A stretch of 64,000 nucleotides of DNA, taken from NCBI RefSeq assembly GCF_902150065.1, contig NC_043980.1, forward strand, positions 14,298,917-14,362,916, read 5' to 3'. The stretch comes from Myripristis murdjan (taxonomy: Eukaryota; Chordata; Actinopteri; Holocentriformes; Holocentridae). Position numbers and translations under genes: made by a program. The notes beneath the pieces were generated by a model. It was not told the origin of the DNA. It searched no databases and worked only from the letters and a program-made list of their open reading frames with translations. Shown one piece after another: positions 53,501-64,000 of this stretch (position 1 is the first letter of the stretch; each line of letters begins with the position of its first letter).

Positions 53501-55378
53501 TTTACGTCTGCCGTCAGAGAGGCAGACGTAGCAGTCCAGTTTCACCTGGTTCTCGGGCAGCTCTCGGGCCAAAGAACCAGCTGAACATTTTGGTGGTGGC
53601 CAGGAGAGACACATCCTTTGTTTTTTAATGCCGCTGGCCTGTTGTTTCTTGCCCAGCGGCAGCCTCATGCAGCCTGTTGCACCAGCTAGACTAGTTGGCT
53701 CCCATGTTAGTAAAGTCTACACTAAACATTACATTGAATCTTAGTCTAGTCATTTTATGAAAAAACCTAGGACAAATTGCAAGAGAAGCAAACTCAACTG
53801 ATTTTGTATCCTCAGTTTGTCCTGAGTGAGGGAAAAAAGTCCCAAGAAATCCCATTGGTGGAAAGTTTAGAAAATCACCTATATATGACCAGTTATATAT
53901 GTTATATGTTATATATGACAAGTTCTTTGAATTATTCTGTTTACACATGCATATCACACATTATCTGATTTGATATGTGCTAATAAGGAATATAAGGAAT
54001 AAATGCCAGAACAGATATTTAAACAGTGAATTAAAAGGTTACTATATATACAGTAACCTTTTAATTCACTGTTATATAGTAACCTTTTAATTCAAGGTTA
54101 CTATATATATCGTATAGTAATATGCATGTGTAAACAGAATAATTCAAAGAACTTGTAATTGACTTTTTTTCTTGTCTTTGTGTGTGTAATCAACTTGTGA
54201 ATTTTTATAGTGATATCTGAAAGTAAAATTTTGAACCCCTTTCCCCTGTGTGTTAAAAACAAAGGTTTTTTTTTTGTAATATATGGTCATAAATAGGTGA
54301 TTTTCAAACCTTTCCACCAGTGGGATTTCTTGGGACATTTTTTCCTCACTCAGGACAAACTGAGGATACAAAATCAGTTGAGTTTGCTTCTCTTGCAATT
54401 TGTCCTAGGTTGACCCCAATTTTGGTCTAAAATTACTGGACTATCTAGGCAGTTTGACAGTAAAGCTGCCTTTGTGTAGTTGCGCCATGGCCATTTAAAA
54501 GGACAGTTCACCCAGAATGCAAAAAAAGATATTTTCCCATTCATCTGATCTATCCACCCGGAGAGTTTCTGTGTGATTTGGTGTGGTTTCCTGTCTGGTG
54601 TTATCTTCCCTGTCCCCTGGCGCCCCACCACAACACGGCTGAATGAGTATTGATTTGCGGAGCTGAAACCATCAAAAATTTAACTCGTACAACTAAGACG
54701 CAGATAGATACAGTTTATTGGTGCCTGGAAATAGTTCCCCTCTTTGCTGTGGATTACGCCGGGCATCTGAGTCACTGTTTCTGAAAAGAGCTGTTGCTGT
54801 TGAGTGTTCACATGTTAATTTTTTTGACAGTTTGAGCTCTACAAAACAAATATCCAGTCCCACTGTATCGGAGTGCCAGGAGACTGTAGATTATACCATA
54901 CCTGGGGGCAAAGCGTTTCATTGGTTACAATTTCCTGCCAAAGAAGCATCACAGCAGCCTGGAAACCTCACCAAATCACACACAAACTGTCTGGATCGAT
55001 AAACTGCACTAGGGCTAAATACAAAAAAAAAAAAAAGTAATTGTATTTTTGGTGAAGTGTTACCTTTTAAGATTCATCTTAACTATTAAAGCATGAATGG
55101 AAAACTACCCAAAAACAGTGTTGCAGACAGTGACACCCCCCTCCCTCTATTTATAACCTAATCTGTGATCTTAGTCAGAATTTCTGCTCAAGCTAACCTA
55201 CATCTGAAGTGAAGTTTAACTGGGGCAACACGCTGCTGGAGCTCTCTCACACTGGAACAGAAAATAACTCTTATCACACTCCCAAGTTTTTACATTTTTT
55301 TTTTTTTAATACGTACATCCTCTCCAATCAGATGCGAACCAAAGCCAGGTTGGAGACATGAAGAGGAAGCCCCACTGA
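38308..55378 (+). CDS. ubn2: Ubinuclein-2, HIRA-complex subunit (spliced, 17 coding exons)
   Basis: Exons: 38308-38607, 39659-39775, 40228-40329, 41387-41500, 42026-42129, 43609-44161, 44623-44693, 44999-45128, 46291-46397, 46963-47073, 47765-47908, 48649-48699, 48825-48867, 49365-50894, 51144-51351, 52880-52948, 55332-55378. They give 1266 aa with phases kept (human UBN2 about 1350). Ubinucleins bind HIRA and histone H3.3 in replication-independent nucleosome assembly. The Hpc2-related (HRD) region spans about residues 113-205 ([20 protein letters not shown], then [40 protein letters not shown]). The ubinuclein middle domain covers about 430-650 (WPKGWMQAR near 610). Exon 14 codes a 510-residue Ser/Pro-rich region with [12 protein letters not shown]. 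The end, [17 protein letters not shown] then [20 protein letters not shown], identifies UBN2 rather than UBN1. It follows ttc26 as in human. Confidence 0.95.
39455..39585. repeat. Dispersed vertebrate repeat fragment in ubn2 intron 1
   Basis: TGCCTTGCTCAAAGGCACTT (about 39516) followed by CGGCAGGGTAG and GTTTGAATCCAGG is a sequence pattern seen dispersed in many fish genomes, usually at the end of larger repeats. I cannot name the family. It is non-coding. Confidence 0.4.
44532..44572. repeat. (GT)n microsatellite
   Basis: About 20 GT units with one GC interruption, 50 bases upstream of ubn2 exon 7. Confidence 0.9.
52434..52470. other. Perfect 14-bp stem hairpin in ubn2 intron 15
   Basis: AGAGAGACGAGACG at 52434-52447 pairs exactly with CGTCTCGTCTCTCT at 52457-52470 across a 9-base loop (ATTTACACA). 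The surrounding 52260-52560 is unusually rich in CG and GACGAG motifs for this intron. I do not recognise it as part of a known repeat. Confidence 0.7.
53764..54411. mobile_element. Nested foldback DNA element in the last ubn2 intron
   Basis: The element starts AACCTAGGACAAATTGC and ends with the exact reverse complement. The outer arms of about 125 bases (53764-53891 and 54284-54411) are nearly identical inverted copies. Inner arms of 36-37 bases (53918-53953 and 54121-54156) are perfect. A central pair of 22-base perfect arms (54022-54043 and 54052-54073) closes the figure. There is no transposase; the frames open in both arms are mirror images of each other. No clear target duplication was found. 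Confidence 0.8.
54494..55070. mobile_element. Second foldback / long-TIR MITE in the last ubn2 intron
   Basis: The left end TTAAAAGGACAGTTCACCC and the right end, read on the other strand as TTAAAAGGTAACACTTCACC, are matching inverted termini. Inner inverted segments around GTGTGATTTGGTGTGG (about 54570) and CACCAAATCACACAC (about 54968) extend the arms. AAGGACAGTTCACCC termini are familiar from fish MITEs. TTAA occurs at both edges, but whether it is a target duplication is unclear. It is non-coding. Confidence 0.6.
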
Positions 55379-57079
55379 CCAATAACAGCGCCGCACGCCG
55401 AGACCAGCCGGGTGACATCACAACCTCCTGGAAGACATCCACCAATAGGAATCCTCTTTGATGGACATGCGCCGTGATGTAGTGCAGACGTGGGGGGAGG
55501 GGCGGGGCTCCACTGCCCCCTTTTTAAGAAAAAAACAAAAAACAAAAAACGGACCTAAAAAAAAGAATAGGTTTATCCTCGCTACGATGGCAATGATGAA
55601 GTAATTTAAGTGTATTTTCTAATTACCGGGTATGAGAACAAGACAGTCGGAGTGAATGATTAAACACTTATTTTTGTTCTGCCTATTTTTATTTTATTTT
55701 GTCAACATGTTTACATATGACCGACCTTGATCACTGTGGAATGAGTGTGAGCTAGGTGGCGGTACAGAAAAGAGTGGTAGTACGCTACATAATATAATTT
55801 GTATTTAAGCTTATGTGGAGTAATAACAGGACTCTCCTTGTTCTTGCAGTACAAAAAAAAAAAAAAGAAAAACAGATTGAGAAATGAATTTTTATTTTTC
55901 TGTTCTTTGTCTCTGATGTGGGAATCGTGTCCGTAGAATTTTATTATTGGAGGTCACCTCTGCTCCCACAAATGACTGTTAAGTAGTAGCTTATATTAAT
56001 ATTGATAAATTATTTGTAATTTACACAGGGACAAAAAAATGTTAAGCTGTGTGAGAACGCAGGTGAGGTTGATTTGAATGTGTGTATGTACATAAAACAC
56101 AATATACTGTATTTTCTTTCCAGGTTAGTCGGTGTGTGAATGGGCGAGAAAGCATATTCCCTTCTCAGTACGAGTGTGTGTGTATGTATGTATGTGTGTG
56201 TGTGTGTGCGTGCGTCCCCTCTCTTGCTCAGTGTGTCTTTGGTGCTGTTTATCACACTGGACCTTTTCTGGAAATAAGACTTGAATCGAGAAAGTTAGGA
56301 ATCCTCTGCTGGTGAGAGGAGCGGGTTGTGAGAGAGGGGAGAAACGTGAGATTGTAGCCTACTTGAATTTTTTTTTTTTTCGTAAGTTAAGATTTTTATT
56401 TACTTTCTCTGCTTATTGACTCAAACGACTCAACACTCAATATAACACAACGCCTTAGTTTGTATCGAAAAGTTTGAAAAAGAACTATGCAGGACTGTAA
56501 ACGCTCAATGCAAAAGTGCAAGTCGTCGCTTGGCTTTCAACCTCTACTCAACTGTCAGTGCATTTCTGGGAGTTGTGAATGTTTGTGGATGTTACGTCAC
56601 ACAAGACTCCTTTTTTCTATCTTAGAAATACCTTCCCTCTGCAGAATACCTCCGTCAACTGAATACTGTTCTTCCTGAGTCTCTTAACTTGTCCTCTATC
56701 CCCCCCAACTAGCTCTCCACCCTGCTTCCATGTGTGTCTGACTGACCAGCGGCACCAAGAATGGAGCCAAAGATTGTTCTGTAGCTAATTTAGATGGGGT
56801 GTGCTGGCCAGCGTGTGTGTGTGTATGTGTGTGCGACTGTGTGTCAAAGTGTCTGAGAGTGTGAGGTTTTTCTGACATTTTTCCAAAATGTACCCCATGA
56901 GTGTTAACGTCTGGTCTTTCAGGATGTCATTGTGAAGTCAAGTAACTGGAGCAGTGGGTGACATCTTAAATTGTGCTTTCTTTGGGGAGGGGCGGGTGAG
57001 GGGGTTGCAACTGACATTTCATGGTAACTGGTTACTTAATTCGGTCTTTTGTAGATTATTTTTGTGTGTCGATCATGAA

Positions 57080-57085
57080 ATTAAA
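57080..57085 (+). terminator. ubn2: Possible ubn2 polyadenylation signal ATTAAA
   Basis: This is the only near-canonical hexamer I find in the right area, 1.7 kb after the ubn2 stop and followed by T/G-rich DNA. 55379-57090 would then be 3' UTR; it contains (GT)n runs near 56176 and 56814 and no other gene. Confidence 0.3.
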
Positions 57086-57427
57086 CAAAAAAGGTGGTTT
57101 TCAGTACGGCTCTGCGTGTTGAGTTATTGTCCTGGGACTATACAAGACCAGTTTTTTTTTTTCCTCAAAGCATTTTAATATTAACCTTTTTCTTCCAATT
57201 ATGTCATCCCTGATGCTGTAAAGCCGCAATCATCAAAATCGGTGAGAATGAGAACGATTTCTACTCAAATGACATTTGTTGGATGTGCATTGTCAATCAA
57301 AGGTTTTGAGTGTAAGTGGTTGTCATTTAACTGTCATTTGCTGATTTTATTAATTGCAGCTTTAATCACGGCTGTCAAATCCCGCCTCCCAAACAAACAA
57401 AAACATTGCATCTACAATGAATATGCT

Positions 57428-57433
57428 TTATTT
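57428..57433 (-). terminator. Polyadenylation signal of the myosin heavy chain gene
   Basis: Plus-strand TTTATT is AATAAA on the minus strand, 2.6 kb downstream of the myosin stop codon. The 57434-60033 stretch between has no other gene and reads as a long 3' UTR with A- and T-runs. The ubn2 end lies about 0.3 kb away, tail to tail. Confidence 0.5.
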
Positions 57434-60033
57434 TCCTTTTACAAAAAGAAAAAAAAAACAAAACAAACAAAACAAAATCACCATCTAGAAATACAGGTAT
57501 ACAAGAAATAATATGGTGGGGGAGTATTTGCAGTTGAATGCCTGGTTGTTAACAGGCAGTTGGATAAAAACTTTTTAAAAAATGAGTTAACTACTTGTGG
57601 ATGTTAAAGCTTTCAACCAAACGAAATCCCATGCAGCGCTCCGCTTCCCAAAAGCATTTTTAAGACTAAGAGCTTCTCCACGCCTCTGTACGGTAACGGG
57701 GCGGGGCTCGGAGGGTTTGTTTTAGTACCAAAATCCTTGTGGGAAACGCCGCCGCTCAGGAGCAGAGGGCACAGAGCTCCGCTTCTCATGTAGTTAATCA
57801 TAATAATACTGATTTTTGACCCAAATACTCTAGCTAGGAGTTTACTATGAACAGGAGAGGTACACATTGGATATGATATGGAGAAGCACAGCAAAAAAAA
57901 AAAAAAAAAAAAAAGAAATAAAGGAATAAGTAGTGTATATTATCATTGTTTTACCTGTTTGGTCTTTTTTAGGGGTTTTATGCATCTGTATTACATGACA
58001 GATGTGAGTTTTACCACAGGTGAAATCCTTACATCCCCACTTATGCTCTTATTTAGTGTCTAAGGCACTTTTAAAGAAACATACTGTTAAGTGTTAACAA
58101 TAGAGGAGGGGGCAAAGGATTTTTTTCTTCCACGGACAACCATCTTAATCCTCCCATCTACAATAAAGAGAAAGCCAAAACAAATGTATAGCTGATGGAT
58201 GGATATGAGTTCACAAGTACAGAGAACGCTGTAGTGGCTTGGTCGATTACTGTCCAGATGCCTCCCCTGTGCGAGGCTGTCTGCAGTGTATCAAGCAGTG
58301 CATTTCAGTTATCTTTCCTAAGAGCTTTCCTTTCACCTTGCTGAAAAAAAATATCCTAGAAATGAACTTGAGAAAAACTGCAAGGGAAAGAGAAAAAAAA
58401 AAACAAACAGTTGCATTTTTTTTTTTTTGGACAACCTGACAGCTGCCTAGGAATACTAAGTGCTCGACCGGGTCAGTGGGTAAGTCAAAATTCGGGGTTC
58501 AGCTCCCAAAAATCATGGCACGAACATGTAAATGTAGTGAGATGACGACTTCATTTTCAAGTCTGCTCTTTATCTATTCAGACTACATGTTTTACCTAAG
58601 CTGTAATCATTTAGTGTCACATTCAAAACATGGAACTGCGAGGACTGCACGTCACAATGACGCTCTCGAGTGCAGCTCTTCGTGTTGGCTTCCAGTTTTA
58701 GAGGGAAACATTTCTGTGTGCAGTTCGGCGCATTTTCCAGCAATTCTCTCATGACGTGTCTACGCATCTTCTCACACCTCTCGCTAATCCATATCACAGA
58801 ACATAAAAAACAAACAAACAAACAAAAAATTGTAGTGTTGCAAATGGTCAAACGTACAAAATGGGGGTTAACTTTGCGACCGAGCAGTTTTCTAAAATGA
58901 CCCAGCAAGCCATCTGTTGCAAAATGCTGAGGCGAGATGAAGCAACAGAGAGAGATAAACATGAAGTTTTTCACAGTAATACAGTTTCCCCCCCAGTCCG
59001 TCTTGTTTGCTTCCTATTGCATGTCCAGATATGTTAGTTGCTCCTGTAGTTGTTGTAGTGTAGAAGCTGGACAACAGTCTGTACATCAGAAAGAGACTCA
59101 TGCAACAAAAGTGGATGGCACGGCAGTTTGTTGGCATTGAGGACTGTGGTCTTGGTCGTGGGCTGAGTTTTTTTTGTTGTTGTTGAAAAAAAAAAACAAT
59201 AAAAGAGGACAGTGTGTGTTTGGCTATCAGGCCTGTTGAGGGCTAAAAGGAGGGGGCTATCGTGGGGGCTGTGATGGCTTTTACACATCTTGGTGTTGTG
59301 AGCAAAACAACTAGAACGACGACTTGAGTGAACATTTCCTTGTAATCCTGCTTTTCCAGTTGGTTTGTGTGGTCACATACATTACATACTTAATGTGCAC
59401 ACCTCCCAACCTCTGCCTACGTTACACACGTGCATCACAAGCGCACACGCACGCACGCACACACACACACGCACAGTTTCACATGTATAAAAAGCACTTT
59501 GTACCTAAGCATACTTTCTCATTAAGCTGAGCACGCAATTCCAAGCCTATCAGGAGGGGACGAGGGAAGTTTAACAATATGATGAGGGGGGGATACATGG
59601 CCAGAAGACTTGCCGGGACTAGCAGCTTGCCAGAGTAGAGTAGAGTAAGGTAGAGTATAACAGAGTAAGGCAGAGTTGTCCATTCGCCCCCTGTCAGTCT
59701 CCAGGAGTGGAGGCCTGACTTCAGGGGTAAGGTGGTGGTTCTTCCTGCAAAGTTAACTGTGGGGCTGAGGGGCTGTCAGGGTTGAAGTCTTGCATTCTGC
59801 CAGGCAGGCTCGACCTAGCTTTACCAAAGACACCTTGTCACTTCAGTCGCCCTCTGTCCGGTGGTCAGAAGAGGAACAGAGGTGATGTTGGCGCCAAGGT
59901 TCTCTGGGGAAACTGGGTCCTGGTCACAGACGGGCGAGGTGGGGCGAGGTGAGGGTGGGAGGGGGGGGTAGTTGGTAGCGGTGATACTTTGAAGGAAAAG
60001 CGAGGTGAGAGGGTTGAGAGGAGGTTGCTGTGT

Positions 60034-63000
60034 TTACTCGATGTTGGAGGCTTGCGTCTCGTTGAGATCGCTGGCGCGGCTGTCGGCGTCGTCGTCTGAT
60101 AGGTCCACGGAGGCGCCGTCCAGGTTGAGATTGCGGCGGCCTGAGCGGCTGGAGGAGAAGCTGCTGACGGGACCCCCGCGCCTGTCGCCGGCACACCAAC
60201 ACAACATGTTACACCTCTGAACCGACCACTCTGCTAAACACACATGCACTATCAGCTTTTGACAAACACACATTGCCTCAGCACCACTTCAAGGACACAT
60301 CCAGCCTAAAACACACTGATTAACGACAAGAAGTGCTGATTTTCATTATGTTTCTGGTGCCACACTGCCTTAGGATGTATTAAACTGTAAGAACATGATG
60401 CGCACGGAGCAGCTGCAGCTACAGAGGAACTTAATGGGACAAGGAAGTGTCCTCTCCCTCCTCTATGCTAGATTTCTCCTTGTTTGTTTAACTTTGTATT
60501 TTAGATTGTCAAAATTACAGATGAGCGATATGGTTTTCTTAAGGCTGATAGGGATACCTGCCCACTCATAACATCAGATATCCAGATATGCATTTCTGTG
60601 AGAATAGTACAACTAAAAAAAATAAAACAACAACAACAAAGCACCATGTAAATTTTACACCTGTTTTGAATTTGACAGCTCTAGTGCATGCCAATTTCCC
60701 ATTAGCCAAATAGCAGTAGTAATAATCAAAGTGGGCTTGGGCCAAAAATGGAAAATGGCTGACACTAACAGTCTGCTGATATCAGTCCATCCGTTGTTAA
60801 AATTATTTCTCTCAATTATATCCATTGTAGCTGTAATGAGAACATCTCTCAGCGATGTCAGTGATTAACTTTTGGCTAGACGGCTGCGGAATAACGAAAC
60901 TACAACGACAAAATGGCACCAAAATGCATTAGACACATTATTTTTCTCTCCTCAATTCTTGTGCCCTTCACCTAGTGGCATGGTCTTCTTGTGCTTGCTT
61001 TATTTTATGAGTTTGTTTACTTTTATTTTACTGTTAAAACTTTAAAGAAAGAGCTCCGTCTGTGGCCCCTCTGTGTACCTGAGTCGGTTCTTGAGGGAGT
61101 TAACCTCCCGGGTGAGGCCGTCGCTGGCCTCTGTGGCGTCGTCCAGCTCCCTCTGCAGCTTCCTGCGGGAGGCGTTGGCCCTGGTGGCCTCCTCCTCCGC
61201 CTCCTCCAGCTGACGCTTCAGCTGCTTCATACGGGAGTTGGCTTTCTCCATCTGATGGGAGGAGGGAGAGACGGAGAGCAGGGTCAATCAGAGGTAAGGA
61301 AGACAAAGACTGGCGGGGTAAAGACAAGAGGGGCATGTTTCTGAGCATCCTAATTTAAATCCCAAGTAGATAAAAGGGCGGAGTCCCCTCACCTGCTCCT
61401 TGTACTGGTCGGCATGACGACGCTCATCCTCCACTTGCATCACCACCTCCTTCAGTTTCTTCTCTGTGCGGCGGACGATCTTGTTGGCAGCTGCTCTCTC
61501 CCTGGAGTTTAAACAGAAAGAAAAAAAGGAGACAAGAGCTCATTAACACCTGCATCTGACTTAAGGTGCAAGTGTATACACCCAGTTTGAGCCATGGCAC
61601 CATAAAGCCATAAAACAATTCAGTTTTTCTGCAAAATCTCAGTAGCACATAATGTAAAATGCAGGACTGAGGCCAGAGGCTGTCAAACATTTCAGCATAT
61701 GTCTCACTTTTTTTTTTTTTTTTTTTTTTAAATAGCAATTGCACTAATGTCTCAAAATGACCAAAAAAAAAAGTATTAATTACAATGACATATGTAGCAC
61801 TATTACATTTATGACTTTATCTTGAACGGGCTGCTTATACAACAATTTGCCATCAATTATGTCACTTCAATTAAACATAATATTTACATAGAAGAATGCA
61901 AAATGGCCACTGTAACTTTAAGTGAAACCAAGAGATGTAGGAAGGGACTCGGACACTTACTTAGCCTCCTGCTCAAGCTGCTCCTCCAGCTGCAGTATTT
62001 TGGCTTCCAGGGCAGCGATAGAGGCCTTGAACTTTGACTTGACAGCCCCTTCCAGCTCTCCCAGCTTGGCTTTCAGCTCCTGTAATCATAAGACAATTGT
62101 TTTTTATTACAATAGGTGTAATCTATTGTTAATGCCATATAATTATGGTCGATCCAAACAACAAACCAGAGAAGAGGAGAAATAATCCAGGGGAACTTTA
62201 ATGATCCCAGTGAAGAAAGTTGGGTAATGTATGTAATTTATGCAGGGAAATGGGGTTAATTGAATAATAGAAACACCACATTAAAAATAACTTAATAATA
62301 AATAAATTTTAAAAAAGGCTTGACTTGCATGTGCATCAGTCGAAAAGCTGATGATTTAATGTGGTTAATGTAACAGTCCCGAAATACAGAGGAACAGTGG
62401 ACAAAAGTTGCAGCTCACAGGACAGATGCCTACAAAAACCTGCAACCTACAGCTACAAAATAAATGATGAATAAATAAAATTTTAAAAGGAAGAACACTG
62501 AATGAAAAATCTCTCAGTAAGTCTCGACAAAAGCTCTATGTCATGACCTCTGCATTGCTGGTAGGTATCACAGGGCTGCCATTCAGAAACCACTGGTATT
62601 TAAGGCTAACACATATTGTGATGAGCTGTAACCTGGTGTCAAGAACAAAACACTTGACCTTGGTGTATCTGAAAAAGTGAAATGGTCTCATGAGTCATCT
62701 TTTATCCTTTTACCAAAATCTGGGCAGGTTCACATTTGGCAAATGAGGCAAATGATGAACTGTATCTGCTGCTCAGTGCTGAACGTGGCGGTGGATCTGT
62801 GCCTGCTGAGCAGCCATCTCACAGGAGTCATGAGGATCGATGATTGCTCTGCATGGTCATATAACAGCCGGGGAAGATGCAGCCATTTTACAGCACCAGG
62901 TATACTTGGTGCTGCAAACACTGCTCCTTTATGATGTTTTACTGTGATGTGTTTTAACCAACTTGTGAGGCTGAAAGCAAATTTCCACATGTGGACAATA

Positions 63001-63433
63001 AAGATTATCTTATGTTTACATATTCCCATAAAGATGCTAATATGACCATAACCACTGTAACAATGAGTGGTTCTGTGAGCACTGGGAGGAAATCAAAAGC
63101 CTTCCACTGGCTGCTCAATTACCAGACTTAAATGTTATCAAGGGTTTTTGGGAAGCAAATTTCCACCTCATTCATCAATGAACAGGAGGCTCGCCTTCTC
63201 ACGGGGGATTAAATGTGCATCTGAGGACTGTGGATGACCCGGATTGAAGCTGCTACTCCTTTTAAAAATTGATATTCACAAACTGTTCGGTCTTCTTGTT
63301 AGATTCTTGGACTTTGTCTATGTATGGAATGTGTTTAACAAACCTTGTTCTGCCTTTCCATCTGTTGCCGGGCGTTCTCACTTTTTTGGGCGGCACTACG
63401 CTCTCCGGCCAGCTCGGTGTTGAGGGTGTCAAC
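60034..63433 (-). CDS. myh10: Non-muscle myosin II heavy chain, MYH10-like, 3' end only
   Basis: The last five coding exons, in transcript order, are 63433-63344, 62079-61961, 61501-61393, 61251-61079 and 60181-60034; the rest of the gene lies beyond the right edge. The first four code the end of the coiled-coil rod ([80 protein letters not shown]) with the usual heptad pattern. The last codes the non-helical tail [20 protein letters not shown] then [21 protein letters not shown]. The [15 protein letters not shown] block and the acidic SDDD stretch match MYH10 (non-muscle IIB) and not MYH9. Tail serines next to acidic residues are likely casein-kinase-2-type sites that regulate filament assembly. 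A MYH10 duplicate cannot be excluded. Confidence 0.9.
62540..63250 (+). mobile_element. Tc1/mariner-like transposase relic with a retroposon tail inside
   Basis: Near 62677 the plus strand reads [20 protein letters not shown], close to the W-S-DESSF-LFP--GRV-VW block around a catalytic Asp of Tc1-like transposases. Here His replaces that Asp. Near 63066-63160 it reads [20 protein letters not shown] then [10 protein letters not shown], matching the later WP--SPDLN-IEHLW block. Between them, at about 62975-63010, CACATGTGGACAATAAAGAT looks like the 3' tail of a retroposon that landed inside. There are several stops, so it is dead. It lies in a myosin intron. Confidence 0.55.
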
Positions 63434-64000
63434 CTGGGAGATAGGGAGGGAAGGACGTAGCAGTGGATGATAGTATAGAGTAATGGAAGAAATTAGAAAA
63501 GTAGACAATGAGAAAAGAATGGGAAGATAAAAAGTTTTGAGGCAGAAGACATGGAGGATAAAAGGGATGACAAGACAAAAGACAGATCAAGAGGAAGACG
63601 GGGCAGAGGAGAGGAAAGGGCAGAGAGGCAGGAGAGGGAGACAGAAAAAATAGTGTTGTCAGCATTAATAGTGTTTACAGTGTGATGTGCAGCTTCTGTG
63701 CAGAGCATTGGGATTATCGTTCAGAACGCAGTGCTGCCTGGTGGTGACAGCTGAACAACAGAAGCTTTTGCATTTGTTTACCAAATCACATTGAGAGCAT
63801 TCTACATTTTACAGTGAATATTTCTTGCTTTTACTGTCACGGTGCTGCTAGGGCTTTGATTTCCTCACTCCTTACTCTTCAAGCACATCATGTTGGAGAT
63901 CTAGGAATTCACACTTAATGCCACTTAAGTAGAGAGCGTCAGCCATAATGTAAAATGTACTTGTCACATGTTCATGATGCCAACACTTCCAATGCAAAGT
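63434..64000. other. Right-edge intron of the myosin gene
   Basis: I see no further coil-coding exon between 63434 and the window end. The purine-rich stretch at about 63480-63650 is low-complexity. The next upstream myosin exon must lie outside the window. Confidence 0.5.

Noticed and set aside
55306-55545. Minus-strand frame over the last ubn2 exon
   Set aside because: Antisense shadow in a G/C-rich patch; no recognisable domain.
57613-57894. A 93-codon minus-strand frame in the myosin 3' UTR
   Set aside because: No start context, domain or splice sites support it; it falls inside the region that reads as untranslated sequence.

Overview
The window is vertebrate nuclear DNA, almost certainly from a ray-finned (teleost) fish. 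The evidence is five spliced genes whose exons read as clear fish orthologues of human proteins, compact introns, very abundant dinucleotide microsatellites, and short non-autonomous DNA elements of kinds common in fish. No bacterial or viral gene, CRISPR array, LTR element or other capsid- or envelope-bearing element was recognised.

Layout, left to right. (1) 1.3-12.7 kb, + strand: slc25a38, the mitochondrial glycine carrier of haem synthesis, with 7 coding exons, a non-coding first exon with a small upstream ORF, and a 2.1 kb 3' UTR. (2) 12.7-17.3 kb: mostly empty intergenic DNA with one decayed C-type lectin fragment on the - strand. (3) 17.37-23.3 kb, + strand: rpsa (40S ribosomal protein SA), with a TOP-type non-coding exon and six coding exons. 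Two of its introns carry paired copies of an H/ACA-like snoRNA candidate. (4) 24.1 kb, - strand: a complete tRNA-Arg(CCT). (5) 25.18-37.4 kb, + strand: ttc26/ift56, a ciliary intraflagellar-transport gene in 18 coding exons. Its upstream DNA holds an RFX X-box and an inverted CCAAT pair. (6) 38.3-57.1 kb, + strand: ubn2 (ubinuclein-2, HIRA histone H3.3 chaperone complex), 17 coding exons. (7) 57.4 kb to the right edge, - strand: the 3' end of a non-muscle myosin II heavy chain most like MYH10 (last five coding exons, long 3' UTR), converging tail to tail with ubn2.

The genes do not form a pathway; they are independent housekeeping or ciliary genes. From general knowledge, SLC25A38 and RPSA are neighbours on human 3p22, TTC26 and UBN2 are neighbours on 7q34, and MYH10 lies on 17p13. 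The window therefore appears to join three blocks of vertebrate synteny. The most interesting structures are the duplicated intronic snoRNA candidates, which show compensatory base changes, a nested foldback element in the last ubn2 intron, and microsatellites pressed against splice sites in ttc26. I did not find a wholly new biological system. All exon calls come from reading splice sites and checking phase by hand; no alignment or database search was run.
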